Shown here one piece after another: positions 31,320 to 39,174 of a stretch of 64,000 bases of DNA (the first letter of the stretch is position 1; each line of letters begins with the position of its first letter). The translations under genes were made by a program, and so were the position numbers. The notes beneath the pieces were generated by a model that saw only the letters and a program-made list of their open reading frames with translations, was not told the origin of the DNA and ran no database searches. The stretch is from Asanoa iriomotensis (lineage in GTDB: Bacteria; Actinomycetota; Actinomycetes; Mycobacteriales; Micromonosporaceae). The stretch covers positions 31,020 through 95,019 of the forward strand of contig NZ_BONC01000034.1 in assembly GCF_016862515.1 (NCBI RefSeq), written 5' to 3'.

Positions 31320-32372
31320 TCAGGCGGGTACGGGCGGTGTAACACCAACGCCGGGAAAGCCCGAATTGCCCTGACCCACAACGGCATTCAACACATCGTC
31401 GAGAGTCACTACACCGAGGGGTGCGCGGCCGTCACTGACCAACACCATGTGCTGCCGCTCACGCCGCATCGAGAGCAGGAGATCGGCCAGGGACCGGTCC
31501 GGCGGTACGACCGTGAGCAGCCGGATCATCTCCGCCGGCACCGCTGCCGTCCGGCTCGCGCCGGCGTACCCGATGATGTCCTTGACGTGCACGAAGCCCA
31601 GCACCCGGCGGGTGCTGCGCTGCACCACCGGGAAGCGCGACCGCCCGGTCCGGGTCGCCAGCACCTCCAGCGACGCCGGCGACACGTCCTCTGCGACCGT
31701 GGTCACCGACGACCAGGGCCGCATGGCGTCGGCGGCGGTGCGGTCGTGCAGCGCCAGCGCGCCGGTGATCCGGGCGTGCTCCTCGGAGCCGAGCAACCCC
31801 TCCGTCCGCGCCTGCGAGACCAGCCCGGCGAGCTCCTCCGCGGTGAACACGGTCTTCACCGCGTCGGTCGACTCGACCCGCCACAAACGCAGCACCACCT
31901 TGGACACCCACTTGAGCGCGACCAGCAACGGTTTGGTCGACACGCAGAACGCCAGCATCGCCGGGCCCAGCCAGAGCGCGGAGGGCTCCGGGCCGGCGAT
32001 CGCGATGTTCTTCGGCACCATCTCGCCGATCACCGTGTGCAGGTAGACGACGATCATCAGCGCGACGACGAACGCCACGGGGTGCACCGCCGCCTCCGGC
32101 AACCCGGCCGCGTGGAACGGACCCTCGAACAGGTGGGCGATGGCCGGCTCCGCGATCGCGCCGAGGCCGAGCGAGCAGATCGTGATGCCGAGCTGCGCGC
32201 CGGCGATCATCAACGGGATCTGGTTCATCGCCGACAGGGTCATCCGGGCCCGCCGGGACGTGCCGGCCAGCGGTTCGATGACCGTGCGGCGCGAGGCGAT
32301 GAGCGCGAACTCGCTGCCGACGAAGAACGCGTTGCCCAGGATCAGCACGGCCGTGATCAGCAGGTTAAGCAT
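31320..32372 (-). CDS. CNNM/CorC-type membrane protein with CBS pair (first of two)
   Basis: 350 residues. The N-terminal DUF21 membrane domain (about residues 1-170) has four hydrophobic helices and the MIAGAQLGITICSLGLGAIAEP segment; two CBS domains follow (about 205-330), with FPVVQRSTRRVLGFVHVKDI and APLGVVTLDDVLNAVVG. No CorC_HlyC C-terminal domain is present. CNNM proteins have been linked to Mg2+ (and Na+) transport. The gene overlaps its paralogue upstream by eight bases and would be translated with it. Confidence 0.88.
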   Translation of the reverse strand: MLNLLITAVLILGNAFFVGSEFALIASRRTVIEPLAGTSRRARMTLSAMNQIPLMIAGAQLGITICSLGLGAIAEPAIAHLFEGPFHAAGLPEAAVHPVAFVVALMIVVYLHTVIGEMVPKNIAIAGPEPSALWLGPAMLAFCVSTKPLLVALKWVSKVVLRLWRVESTDAVKTVFTAEELAGLVSQARTEGLLGSEEHARITGALALHDRTAADAMRPWSSVTTVAEDVSPASLEVLATRTGRSRFPVVQRSTRRVLGFVHVKDIIGYAGASRTAAVPAEMIRLLTVVPPDRSLADLLLSMRRERQHMVLVSDGRAPLGVVTLDDVLNAVVGQGNSGFPGVGVTPPVPA

Positions 32373-33687
32373 GCTCGGCCTCCGGGCTGACCACGCGCAC
32401 CTGCTCGATCCGGTGCCGCTCGACCTCCACGACGGTGAACTCCCAACCCGCGTCGCGGATCTCCTCGCCGGCCACCGGGATGTGCCCGAGCCGGGCCATC
32501 AGGAAGCCGGCCAGCGTCTCGTATGGACCCTCGGGCAGGCGGAACCCGGTCAGCTCGGCCAGCTCGTCCGCGCGCAGCATGCCGTCGACGAGGAACGTCC
32601 GCTCGCCGCCCGGCACGGTCAGCTCGACGGCGCCGGTCTCCGCGACCGCCTCCAGGTCGAACTCGTCCGCGATCTCGCCGACCAGCTCCTCGACCAGATC
32701 CTCGACGGTCACCACGCCGTCGGTGCCGCCGTACTCGTCGACCACGATCGCGAGGTCCGCGTCCGCCGCCCGCAGCGCGGTGAGCACACCGTCCAGATCC
32801 AGACTCTCCGGGACGTAGACCGGCTCGCGGGCCACCGCGGCCACCGTCGTGGTCGTCCGCCTTGCCGGGGGTACGCCGAGCGCGTCCGGGACCGCGACCA
32901 CACCGGTGATCAGGTCGAGGGTGTCCTCGTACACCGGGAAGCGGGTCCGCCCGGTCTCCTGCGCCGCGGCGAGCAGCTCGGCGACGCTGGCCGACGCGGG
33001 CAGCGCGATCACGTCGACCCGCGGGGTCATCGCCTCCGCCGCGCGCTTGTCGCCGAACCGGATGGTCCGCTGCAGCAGCATCGCGGTGTCGGATGGCAGG
33101 GCGCCCGCCCGGGCCGAGATGGCGGCCAGCAGCCCGAGCTCCTCGGGCGACCGGGCACTGGCCAGCTCCTCCTGCGGCTCGATGCCGAGCCGCCGCACCA
33201 CCCAGTTCGCCGACGCGTTGAGCACCGCGATGAGCCCACGGAAGACGGCCGAGAACCAGCGCAGGGGCACCACCGTGCCGAGCACCGCGGACATCGGCCG
33301 GGCCAGCGCCGCGTTCTTGGGCACCAGTTCGCCGAAGAGCATCGAGAGCAGCGTGGCCAGGGCAAGGGCGAGGATCGTCGTCACGGTACGGGTGGAGTCG
33401 TGCGCCAGAGGTTCGATCAGCGGCCGGAACAGCTTGGCCAGCGCCGGCTCCGCCAGGTAACCCGTGAGCAGGGCGGCGATCGTGATGCCGAGCTGCGCAC
33501 CCGAGAGCTGAAACGACAGTTCGTGCAGGGCCTTGCGGACGGTGGCGGCGCGCTTGTCACCCTCGGCCGCGCGCCGGTCGATCTCCGCCCGGTCCACGGT
33601 GACCAGACCGAACTCGGCCGCGACGAAGAAGGCGTTGGCGCCGGTCAGCAGCACGAACCCGACCAGCGGAAGGATGGTGGTGAGCAA
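32365..33687 (-). CDS. CNNM/CorC-type membrane protein with CBS pair and CorC_HlyC domain
   Basis: 440 residues: an N-terminal DUF21 domain (about 1-190) with LQLSGAQLGITIAALLTGYLAEP-like helices, two CBS domains (about 220-340, with VDVIALPA and DLAIVVDEYGGTDGVVTVEDL) and a C-terminal CorC_HlyC domain (about 355-435). It is a full-length member of the family, whereas the downstream paralogue lacks the last domain. The two genes form an operon. The likely role is divalent cation export or transport, from family knowledge. Confidence 0.9.
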   Translation of the reverse strand: MLTTILPLVGFVLLTGANAFFVAAEFGLVTVDRAEIDRRAAEGDKRAATVRKALHELSFQLSGAQLGITIAALLTGYLAEPALAKLFRPLIEPLAHDSTRTVTTILALALATLLSMLFGELVPKNAALARPMSAVLGTVVPLRWFSAVFRGLIAVLNASANWVVRRLGIEPQEELASARSPEELGLLAAISARAGALPSDTAMLLQRTIRFGDKRAAEAMTPRVDVIALPASASVAELLAAAQETGRTRFPVYEDTLDLITGVVAVPDALGVPPARRTTTTVAAVAREPVYVPESLDLDGVLTALRAADADLAIVVDEYGGTDGVVTVEDLVEELVGEIADEFDLEAVAETGAVELTVPGGERTFLVDGMLRADELAELTGFRLPEGPYETLAGFLMARLGHIPVAGEEIRDAGWEFTVVEVERHRIEQVRVVSPEAEHA

Positions 33688-33815
33688 TAGGTCGTCGATG
33701 ATCGGTTCACCTCGGGCGGGATTGTTTCACGACTCCGGTGTCCTGGGGTTTTCCGCAGGCCGTCGGGTGGTCGGCCGCATGGTGGGTGACCGGCACCGTC
33801 CATAGCGTCGGTCGC

Positions 33816-34448
33816 ATGATCCTCTCCACCGAACCGCAGACCGGGGGCGGCGTCGCCGCCTGGGCCGTCGACCTGATGGAGCGCCTCGGCGCACCCGGCG
33901 CCGGCCTGGCGGTCGCCCTCGAGAACCTGTTCCCGCCACTGCCCAGCGAGGTCATCCTGCCGCTCGCCGGCTTCACCGCCAGCCGCGGCGACATGAGCCT
34001 GGCGGCGGCCTTGTTCTGGACCACCGCCGGCTCGGTCGTCGGCGCGCTCGCGCTCTACCTGGTGGGTGCCGCGGTCGGCCGGCAGCGGATCCGCGCGATC
34101 GCCGCCCGGCTGCCGCTGGTGCGCCTGCGGGACATCGACCGCACGGAGGCGTGGTTCGCCCGGCACGGCACCAAGGCGGTGTTCCTCGGCCGGATGGTCC
34201 CGATCTTCCGCAGCCTGATCTCCGTGCCGGCCGGTGTCGAGCGCATGCCGTTGCCGACGTTCCTGGCCCTGACCACGGCGGGCAGTCTCGTCTGGAACGC
34301 GGTGTTCATCCTGGCCGGCTACCAGCTCGGCGAGTCCTGGTGGCGGGTCGAGGCGTACGCCGGCGTCCTTCAGAAGATCGTCATCGGTGCGGTCGCCGTG
34401 GGTCTCGTCTGGTTCGTCGCCACCCGGTTGGTGCGACTCGGGCGCTAG
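33816..34448 (+). CDS. DedA/VTT-domain membrane protein
   Basis: 210 residues from ATG 33816; an upstream start at 33738 would only add residues without family support. The DedA signature is present: ENLFPPLPSEVILPLAGF and the central GRMVPIFRSLISVPAGVERM motif with its Gly-Arg, plus five hydrophobic helices. DedA proteins translocate undecaprenyl phosphate or other lipids and affect membrane potential. It overlaps the convergent response-regulator gene by four bases. Confidence 0.9.
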   Translation: MILSTEPQTGGGVAAWAVDLMERLGAPGAGLAVALENLFPPLPSEVILPLAGFTASRGDMSLAAALFWTTAGSVVGALALYLVGAAVGRQRIRAIAARLPLVRLRDIDRTEAWFARHGTKAVFLGRMVPIFRSLISVPAGVERMPLPTFLALTTAGSLVWNAVFILAGYQLGESWWRVEAYAGVLQKIVIGAVAVGLVWFVATRLVRLGR

Positions 34449-35089
34449 GAACCCAGGTAGTGGAGGACCGCCAGGATCCGTCGGCTGTAGCCGGTGGTCC
34501 GGGACAGGTCGAGCTTGTCGAAGATCGCGTTGACGTGCTTCTCCACCGCGCTCTGCGAGACGTGGAGGTGGGCCGCGATGCCGGCGTTCGTGTGGCCCTG
34601 CGCCATCCGGTCGAGCACCTCGGCCTCGCGCGCGGTCAGCCGGCGCAGCGGGTCCGTGTGCGACGTCCGGGTCAGCAGTTGGCGGACCACCTCGGGGTCG
34701 AACGCGGCCCGGCCGGCGGCCACGCGGTCCAGCGCGTCCAGGAACTCGCCGACCTCCGCCACCCGGTCCTTGAGCAGGTAGCCGACCCCGTCGCTGCGCG
34801 TGGTGAGCAGCTCGACCGCGTACCGCCGCTCGACGTACTGCGACAGCACCAGCACACCGACCGCCGGCCACCGGTCGCGGATCTCCACGGCGGCGCGCAA
34901 CCCTTCGTCGCGGTGGTTGGGCGGCATCCGGACGTCCGCGACCACCACGTCCGGCTGGTCGGCCGCGACGGCGGCCAGCAGCGCCGGCGCGTCACCGACC
35001 TCGGCGACCACCTCGTGGCCCTCGTCGGTCAACAGCCGGGCCAGGCCGGCCCGCAACAGGACCGAGTCCTCGGCGAGGATCACGCGCAT
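34445..35089 (-). CDS. NarL/LuxR-type response regulator
   Basis: 214 residues. The receiver domain (about 1-120) has phosphoacceptor Asp52 in VVVADVRMPP and the late Lys in LKDRV. The LuxR-type helix-turn-helix (about 145-210) reads LTAREAEVLDRMAQGHTNAGIAAHLHVSQSAVEKHVNAIFDKL. It overlaps the sensor kinase gene by 10 bases, so they form one transcription unit. The target genes cannot be read from the sequence. Confidence 0.93.
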   Translation of the reverse strand: MRVILAEDSVLLRAGLARLLTDEGHEVVAEVGDAPALLAAVAADQPDVVVADVRMPPNHRDEGLRAAVEIRDRWPAVGVLVLSQYVERRYAVELLTTRSDGVGYLLKDRVAEVGEFLDALDRVAAGRAAFDPEVVRQLLTRTSHTDPLRRLTAREAEVLDRMAQGHTNAGIAAHLHVSQSAVEKHVNAIFDKLDLSRTTGYSRRILAVLHYLGS

Positions 35090-36228
35090 GGCAGCTCCGC
35101 GGTCACGGTGGTCGGTCCGCCGGCCGGGCTGTCGACCGTGAACGAGCCGTCCAGGGCCGCGGCGCGCCGGGCCAGTCCCGCCAGTCCGCCGCCCGCCGGG
35201 TCCGCGCCACCGGGGCCGTCGTCGGTCACGGTCACGCGCACACCACGGGCAGCCGGCACCACCGACACGGTGACCCGGCTGCCCGGGGCGTGCTTGGCCG
35301 CGTTGGTCACCGCCTCGGAGACCACGAAGTAGGCGGCGGTCTCGACCGCGGTCGGGAGCCGGCCGACCTGGCAGTCGACCGCGACCGGGCCGCCGCCGCG
35401 CTCCGCCACCCGGGCCAGCGCCTCCGCGAGGCCCAGGTTGTCGAGGTCGGCGGGGTAGGCGCGCCAGGCGACGTCGCGCAGGTCCGCCAGGATCTGCCGG
35501 GCCTCGTCGTGGGCCTGCCGGATCAGGTCGTCGGAGCGGGCGCGGTCGTCGGTGCCGCGCCGGGCCTGCCCGAGCAACAGCCCCAGGGCGACGAGCCGCT
35601 GTTGTACGCCGTCGTGCAGGTCCCGTTCGATCCGCCGGCGCTCCGCGTCGACGGCCGCGACCACGCCCGCCCGGCTGGCCGCGAGCTCGCTGATCCGCCG
35701 CTCGTAGCGGGCCCGGTCGCTCGGCGCCAGCATTCGGCCCGCGAGCCACCGGTCCAGCGCCGCCACGCCGAGGAAGCCCTGCACGGCCAGGAACAGCAAC
35801 ACCAGGCCGCCGACGACCTGTGCCGACACGATCAGCGCGCCGCTGCGGCCGACGAACAGGTCCCGGGCCCAGACCGCGCCGGTGACCAGGCCGTAGAGGA
35901 AGAGCAGGGCGACGAACCCCCCGAGCAGACCCACGAGCCAACGGACACCGAGGTACGCGACCGCACGGCGCCCGGGATAGTCGTCGAGGTGCTCGACCGC
36001 GGCGCCGCCGGGCAGGAAGGCCGCGATCCGCCGGCGCTCCACCTCGACCAGGTGGCGGGCGGGGCGCTCGATGCCGACCGCCTGGCGCCCGCGGATCAGC
36101 TCGACCAGGGCGACCAGCGCGGCCCAGCCGAGAAACGCGAGCTCGGCGACGGCGGTGGCGGCACCGACGGACACGCCGACGAACAGCCGGCCACCCGCAC
36201 CGAGCACCCCTGCCACCATGGCCTGCAC
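35080..36228 (-). CDS. Membrane sensor histidine kinase (HisKA_3 type)
   Basis: 382 residues with about four membrane helices in the N-terminal half: around 3-30 and 30-48, then 95-120 and 130-155. A HisKA_3 dimerisation helix carries the phosphoacceptor His205 in RIERDLHDGVQQR, followed by a HATPase domain with SEAVTNAAKHAPGS and a Gly-rich lid (DDGPGGADPAGGGLAGLARRA). It matches the NarL-type regulator encoded downstream. ATG 36228 or the Met at 36219 could be the start. A 16-bp sequence 12 bases upstream is shared with the CNNM gene. Confidence 0.92.
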   Translation of the reverse strand: MQAMVAGVLGAGGRLFVGVSVGAATAVAELAFLGWAALVALVELIRGRQAVGIERPARHLVEVERRRIAAFLPGGAAVEHLDDYPGRRAVAYLGVRWLVGLLGGFVALLFLYGLVTGAVWARDLFVGRSGALIVSAQVVGGLVLLFLAVQGFLGVAALDRWLAGRMLAPSDRARYERRISELAASRAGVVAAVDAERRRIERDLHDGVQQRLVALGLLLGQARRGTDDRARSDDLIRQAHDEARQILADLRDVAWRAYPADLDNLGLAEALARVAERGGGPVAVDCQVGRLPTAVETAAYFVVSEAVTNAAKHAPGSRVTVSVVPAARGVRVTVTDDGPGGADPAGGGLAGLARRAAALDGSFTVDSPAGGPTTVTAELPCA

Positions 36229-36271
36229 GGTACAACTGTGGTTTTCCGCAGGCCGCGGGATGTGGAATGGC

Positions 36272-37396
36272 TCAGTTGGGGCTGTAGGCGAGCAGCGCCA
36301 GGTCCCGCACGTTCGCAGGCTCGGTCACCTCGGCCTTGACGTTGCGGTCAGGGCCCAGCAACGTCAGCTTGTGGTCGTCGGTACGCACGAGCGTGTCACC
36401 GTTGGGCTGGAACAGCACCGCCGTCACCGCACCCGACACCGGCAGACCCACGTCCCCACCCGTAGCCACTTCGACGACAGCGTCAGCGAACAGATCCCGC
36501 CCGATGTCACCCGCCGGCTCGTCACCCGTGCGCTGGTTGACCGCCATCAGCCTCCCGTCCGGCGAGATGCTGAACGGATCACAACTGCTCCGGCGCTGCG
36601 GGTTCGTCTCGCTGTCCGAGTCGCCGAACACGGGCACCAGACGGGCGTTGCCGCCATCGGCGTCCGCCGTGCCGATCTGGCACGTGCCGGAGGCGTACCC
36701 GAGGCGTTGCCCATCGGCCGACCACAGGAAATGGATCCCGTCGACCTGATGCGGCAACGGCGTGAACACGCCCGACTCCACCATGACCACACCCATCGTC
36801 GTATCTCCGGCGCCGGCACTCTTCGCCACCAGCAGACGCCGCGAGTCCGGCGACCACGCCGGCTCGAAACCGACGCCGACACTGCCCCGCAACACAGTCC
36901 GCTTGCCGCCCCCGTCCCGATCGGTCACCACCACGTCACCGTCGCCGTCGACGTACGCGATCGACGCACCGTCCGGCGACACGTTCGCGCTGAAGGCGCC
37001 GGCGTTCAACACCGTCTGCACACCCGACCTGGTCAACCGCACCAGCCGATCCGAGTCGGCGTAGTACAGCCAGCCCGGCAGCCCCGCGACGGAGCCGACG
37101 ACCGCCGGCGGGCTCGACGATGGCGGCGCGGTCGCCGTTGGCTGGAGTGTCGGCGACGGCAGGTCGGTTGCGGAAGGCGGGCCGACTGCCGGCGTGTTCC
37201 CCTGCGTCCCTGGCAGGCCTAGCTGCCAGGCGAAGACGCCGGCCAGGGCCAGCACGCACGCGGCCGCGGCGCTCCCGACCATGGCCCGGTTGCGCCCGAT
37301 CCGCTTCGAGCGGGACAGCGACCGGTCGAGGAGGTCGGCCGGCTCCGCCTGGTCGCTGATGCGAGCGAGGCTCTCACGCAGTCGGTCGTCGCTCAT
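36272..37396 (-). CDS. Membrane-anchored TolB/PD40-type beta-propeller protein, SigE-linked
   Basis: 374 residues: a cytoplasmic head (MSDDRLRESLARISDQ, about 1-40) that looks like a small anti-sigma-type domain, one membrane helix (about 47-66), a Thr/Pro-rich linker, and a TolB-like propeller (about 110-374). The start (ATG 37396) overlaps the sigma factor gene by 23 bases, so they are translationally coupled. It probably couples a sensor domain outside the membrane to the SigE-family factor (inference). The propeller part is nearly identical to that of the lipoprotein encoded at 38039-39019. Confidence 0.8.
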   Translation of the reverse strand: MSDDRLRESLARISDQAEPADLLDRSLSRSKRIGRNRAMVGSAAAACVLALAGVFAWQLGLPGTQGNTPAVGPPSATDLPSPTLQPTATAPPSSSPPAVVGSVAGLPGWLYYADSDRLVRLTRSGVQTVLNAGAFSANVSPDGASIAYVDGDGDVVVTDRDGGGKRTVLRGSVGVGFEPAWSPDSRRLLVAKSAGAGDTTMGVVMVESGVFTPLPHQVDGIHFLWSADGQRLGYASGTCQIGTADADGGNARLVPVFGDSDSETNPQRRSSCDPFSISPDGRLMAVNQRTGDEPAGDIGRDLFADAVVEVATGGDVGLPVSGAVTAVLFQPNGDTLVRTDDHKLTLLGPDRNVKAEVTEPANVRDLALLAYSPN

Positions 37397-37901
37397 CGTC
37401 CGGCTCCCTGAGATGTGGTACGAGCTTGCGCAGGTGCTCGATAGCCCGCGCGGCCTGGGTCTTGACGGTGCTGACCGACACGCCCAGTATGTCCGCCGCC
37501 TCGGCCTCGGTGTGATCCTCGAAGTAGCGCAGCACCACCACTGCCCGCTGGCGTTTGCTGAGCGATCCCAGCGCCCGTTCGAGGGTGATCCGCCAGGCGA
37601 TCGCGTCCGGGTCGTCAGGACCGCCGCGGTGCGCCGGCTCGGGCAGTTCGCCTGGGAGGAACTCCGCCACCTTCCGGCGCCGCCACACCGAGACCTGGAG
37701 GTGGTACATGACCCGGCGGGCGTACGCTTCGGCGTTTCCGGTCTCGTGGAGCCTGGACCAGGACCGGTGGGTACGGGCGAGGGCCTCCTGGACGAGGTCC
37801 TCCGCGAGGTGTTGATCGCCGGTGAGCAGGTAGGCCGACCTGAGCAGGGCATGGCTCCTGGCCCGCACGAACGTCGCGTACTCGTCCTCGCGGGTGGCCA
37901 T
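37374..37901 (-). CDS. SigE-family ECF sigma factor
   Basis: 175 residues with sigma region 2 (about 15-80: YLLTGDQHLAEDLVQEALARTHRSW) and region 4 (about 110-160: LSKRQRAVVVLRYFEDHTEAEAADILGVSVSTVKTQAARAIEHLR). The actinobacterial SigE-type group often pairs with a membrane partner gene downstream, as here. The ATG at 37901 gives the expected length; the open frame extends upstream only as non-coding sequence. The two beta-propeller genes flank it. Confidence 0.92.
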   Translation of the reverse strand: MATREDEYATFVRARSHALLRSAYLLTGDQHLAEDLVQEALARTHRSWSRLHETGNAEAYARRVMYHLQVSVWRRRKVAEFLPGELPEPAHRGGPDDPDAIAWRITLERALGSLSKRQRAVVVLRYFEDHTEAEAADILGVSVSTVKTQAARAIEHLRKLVPHLREPDDERRPTA

Positions 37902-38038
37902 GCATGATCCGATCAACGAGGAACCGTAGGCGGTTGGGGAGTTTAGTACCGCCACCGTCGGTGTGCTGACCGGCATCGAAGCTCCGAAGATCGGGACTGC
38001 CCGCGGCGCCCCCGTGTGCGCCGCGGGCAGCCGCATCA

Positions 38039-39019
38039 TCAGTTGGCGCTGTAGGCGAGCAGCGACAGGTCCCGCACGCTCGCGGGCTCGGTCACCTCGG
38101 CCTTGACGTTGCGGTCAGGGCCCAGCAACGTCAGCTTGTGGTCGTCGGTACGGACGAGCGTGTCACCGTTGGGCTGGAACAAGACCGCCGTCACCGCACC
38201 CGACACCGGCAGACCCACGTCCCCACCCGTAGCCACTTCAATGACCGCGTCCGCGAACAGATCCCGCCCGATGTCACCGTCCGGCTCGTCGCCCGTGCGC
38301 TGGTTGACCGCCATCAGCCTCCCGTCCGGCGAGATGCTGAACGGGTCACAACTGCTCCGGCGCTGCGGATCCGAGTGGCCGAACACGGGCACCAGACGGG
38401 CGTTGCCGCCATCGGCGTCCGCGGTGCCGATCTGACACGTGCCGGTCGCGAATCCCAACTTCTCTCCGTCGGCGGACCAGAGGTAATGGATGCCGTCAAG
38501 CTGATGCGGCAGCGCGGTGAACACGCCCGACTCCACGGTGACCACACCCATCGTCGTATCCCCGGCGCCGGCACTCTTCGCCACCAGCAGACGCCGCGAG
38601 TCCGCCGACCACGCCGGCTCGAAACCGACGCCGACACTGCCCCGCAACACGGTCCGCCTGTCGCGCCCGTCCCGATCGGTCACCACCACGTCACCGTCGC
38701 TCTCGACGAACGCGATCGACGCACCGTCCGGCGACACGTTCGCGCTGTAGGCGCCGGCCTTCAGCACCGTGTCCACTCGCGACCCGGTCAACCGCACCAG
38801 GCGGTCCGAGTCGGCGTAGTACAACCAGCCCGGCAACCCCGTGACCGAACCGCCGGTCGACGGCGACGCGGAGGGAGCGGCAACCGGGGGCACCGACGCC
38901 GGGGCCGGGCTTCCGGCGCTGGCCGGGTCGGTTCCGCAGGCGGCCGTCAGCAACAGCGCGGCGCCGGACAGGCAGGCGGCGGCGCCCTGAAGGGCCCGGC
39001 GAGAGATGTTCGTGTTCAT
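38039..39019 (-). CDS. Lipoprotein paralogue with PD40-type propeller
   Basis: 326 residues. The signal MNTNISRRALQGAAACLSGAALLLTAACG has lipobox TAAC, so the protein is anchored outside the membrane; a short Ser/Pro linker precedes the same propeller as in the 36272-37396 gene. About 260 propeller residues differ at few positions, with a four-residue deletion. It is upstream of the sigma gene but not obviously in its operon (138 bases between). It could be a soluble-side version of the same sensor. Confidence 0.85.
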   Translation of the reverse strand: MNTNISRRALQGAAACLSGAALLLTAACGTDPASAGSPAPASVPPVAAPSASPSTGGSVTGLPGWLYYADSDRLVRLTGSRVDTVLKAGAYSANVSPDGASIAFVESDGDVVVTDRDGRDRRTVLRGSVGVGFEPAWSADSRRLLVAKSAGAGDTTMGVVTVESGVFTALPHQLDGIHYLWSADGEKLGFATGTCQIGTADADGGNARLVPVFGHSDPQRRSSCDPFSISPDGRLMAVNQRTGDEPDGDIGRDLFADAVIEVATGGDVGLPVSGAVTAVLFQPNGDTLVRTDDHKLTLLGPDRNVKAEVTEPASVRDLSLLAYSAN

Positions 39020-39101
39020 GACTGAGAACCCCGTTCGAGAGGAATGAAAGGAAAGTCGCCGGCCGGGCGTCGTGCACGTCCTGTGCGCATATCAAGACGC
39101 G

Positions 39102-39120
39102 ACCCGGGCTCGACCCGGGT
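39102..39120 (-). terminator. Hairpin after the EtfD-like gene
   Basis: ACCCGGG and CCCGGGT pair around CTCGA, 55 bases beyond the stop of the EtfD-like gene on the minus strand. Confidence 0.45.
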
Positions 39121-39174
39121 GACAGGCCGTTCGGCTTTCTTTCACTCAACTGAACGGTGGATGCGGGACGGGTT

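Larger units (their letters stand above)
36272..38850. repeat. Near-identical propeller coding repeats flanking the sigma gene
   Basis: About 36272-37085 and 38039-38840 are direct repeats of roughly 800 bp, highly similar at synonymous as well as replacement sites. The second copy lacks 12 bases, which removes a Ser-Glu-Thr-Asn stretch. The 5' parts of the genes differ entirely (membrane helix versus lipoprotein signal). Confidence 0.85.
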
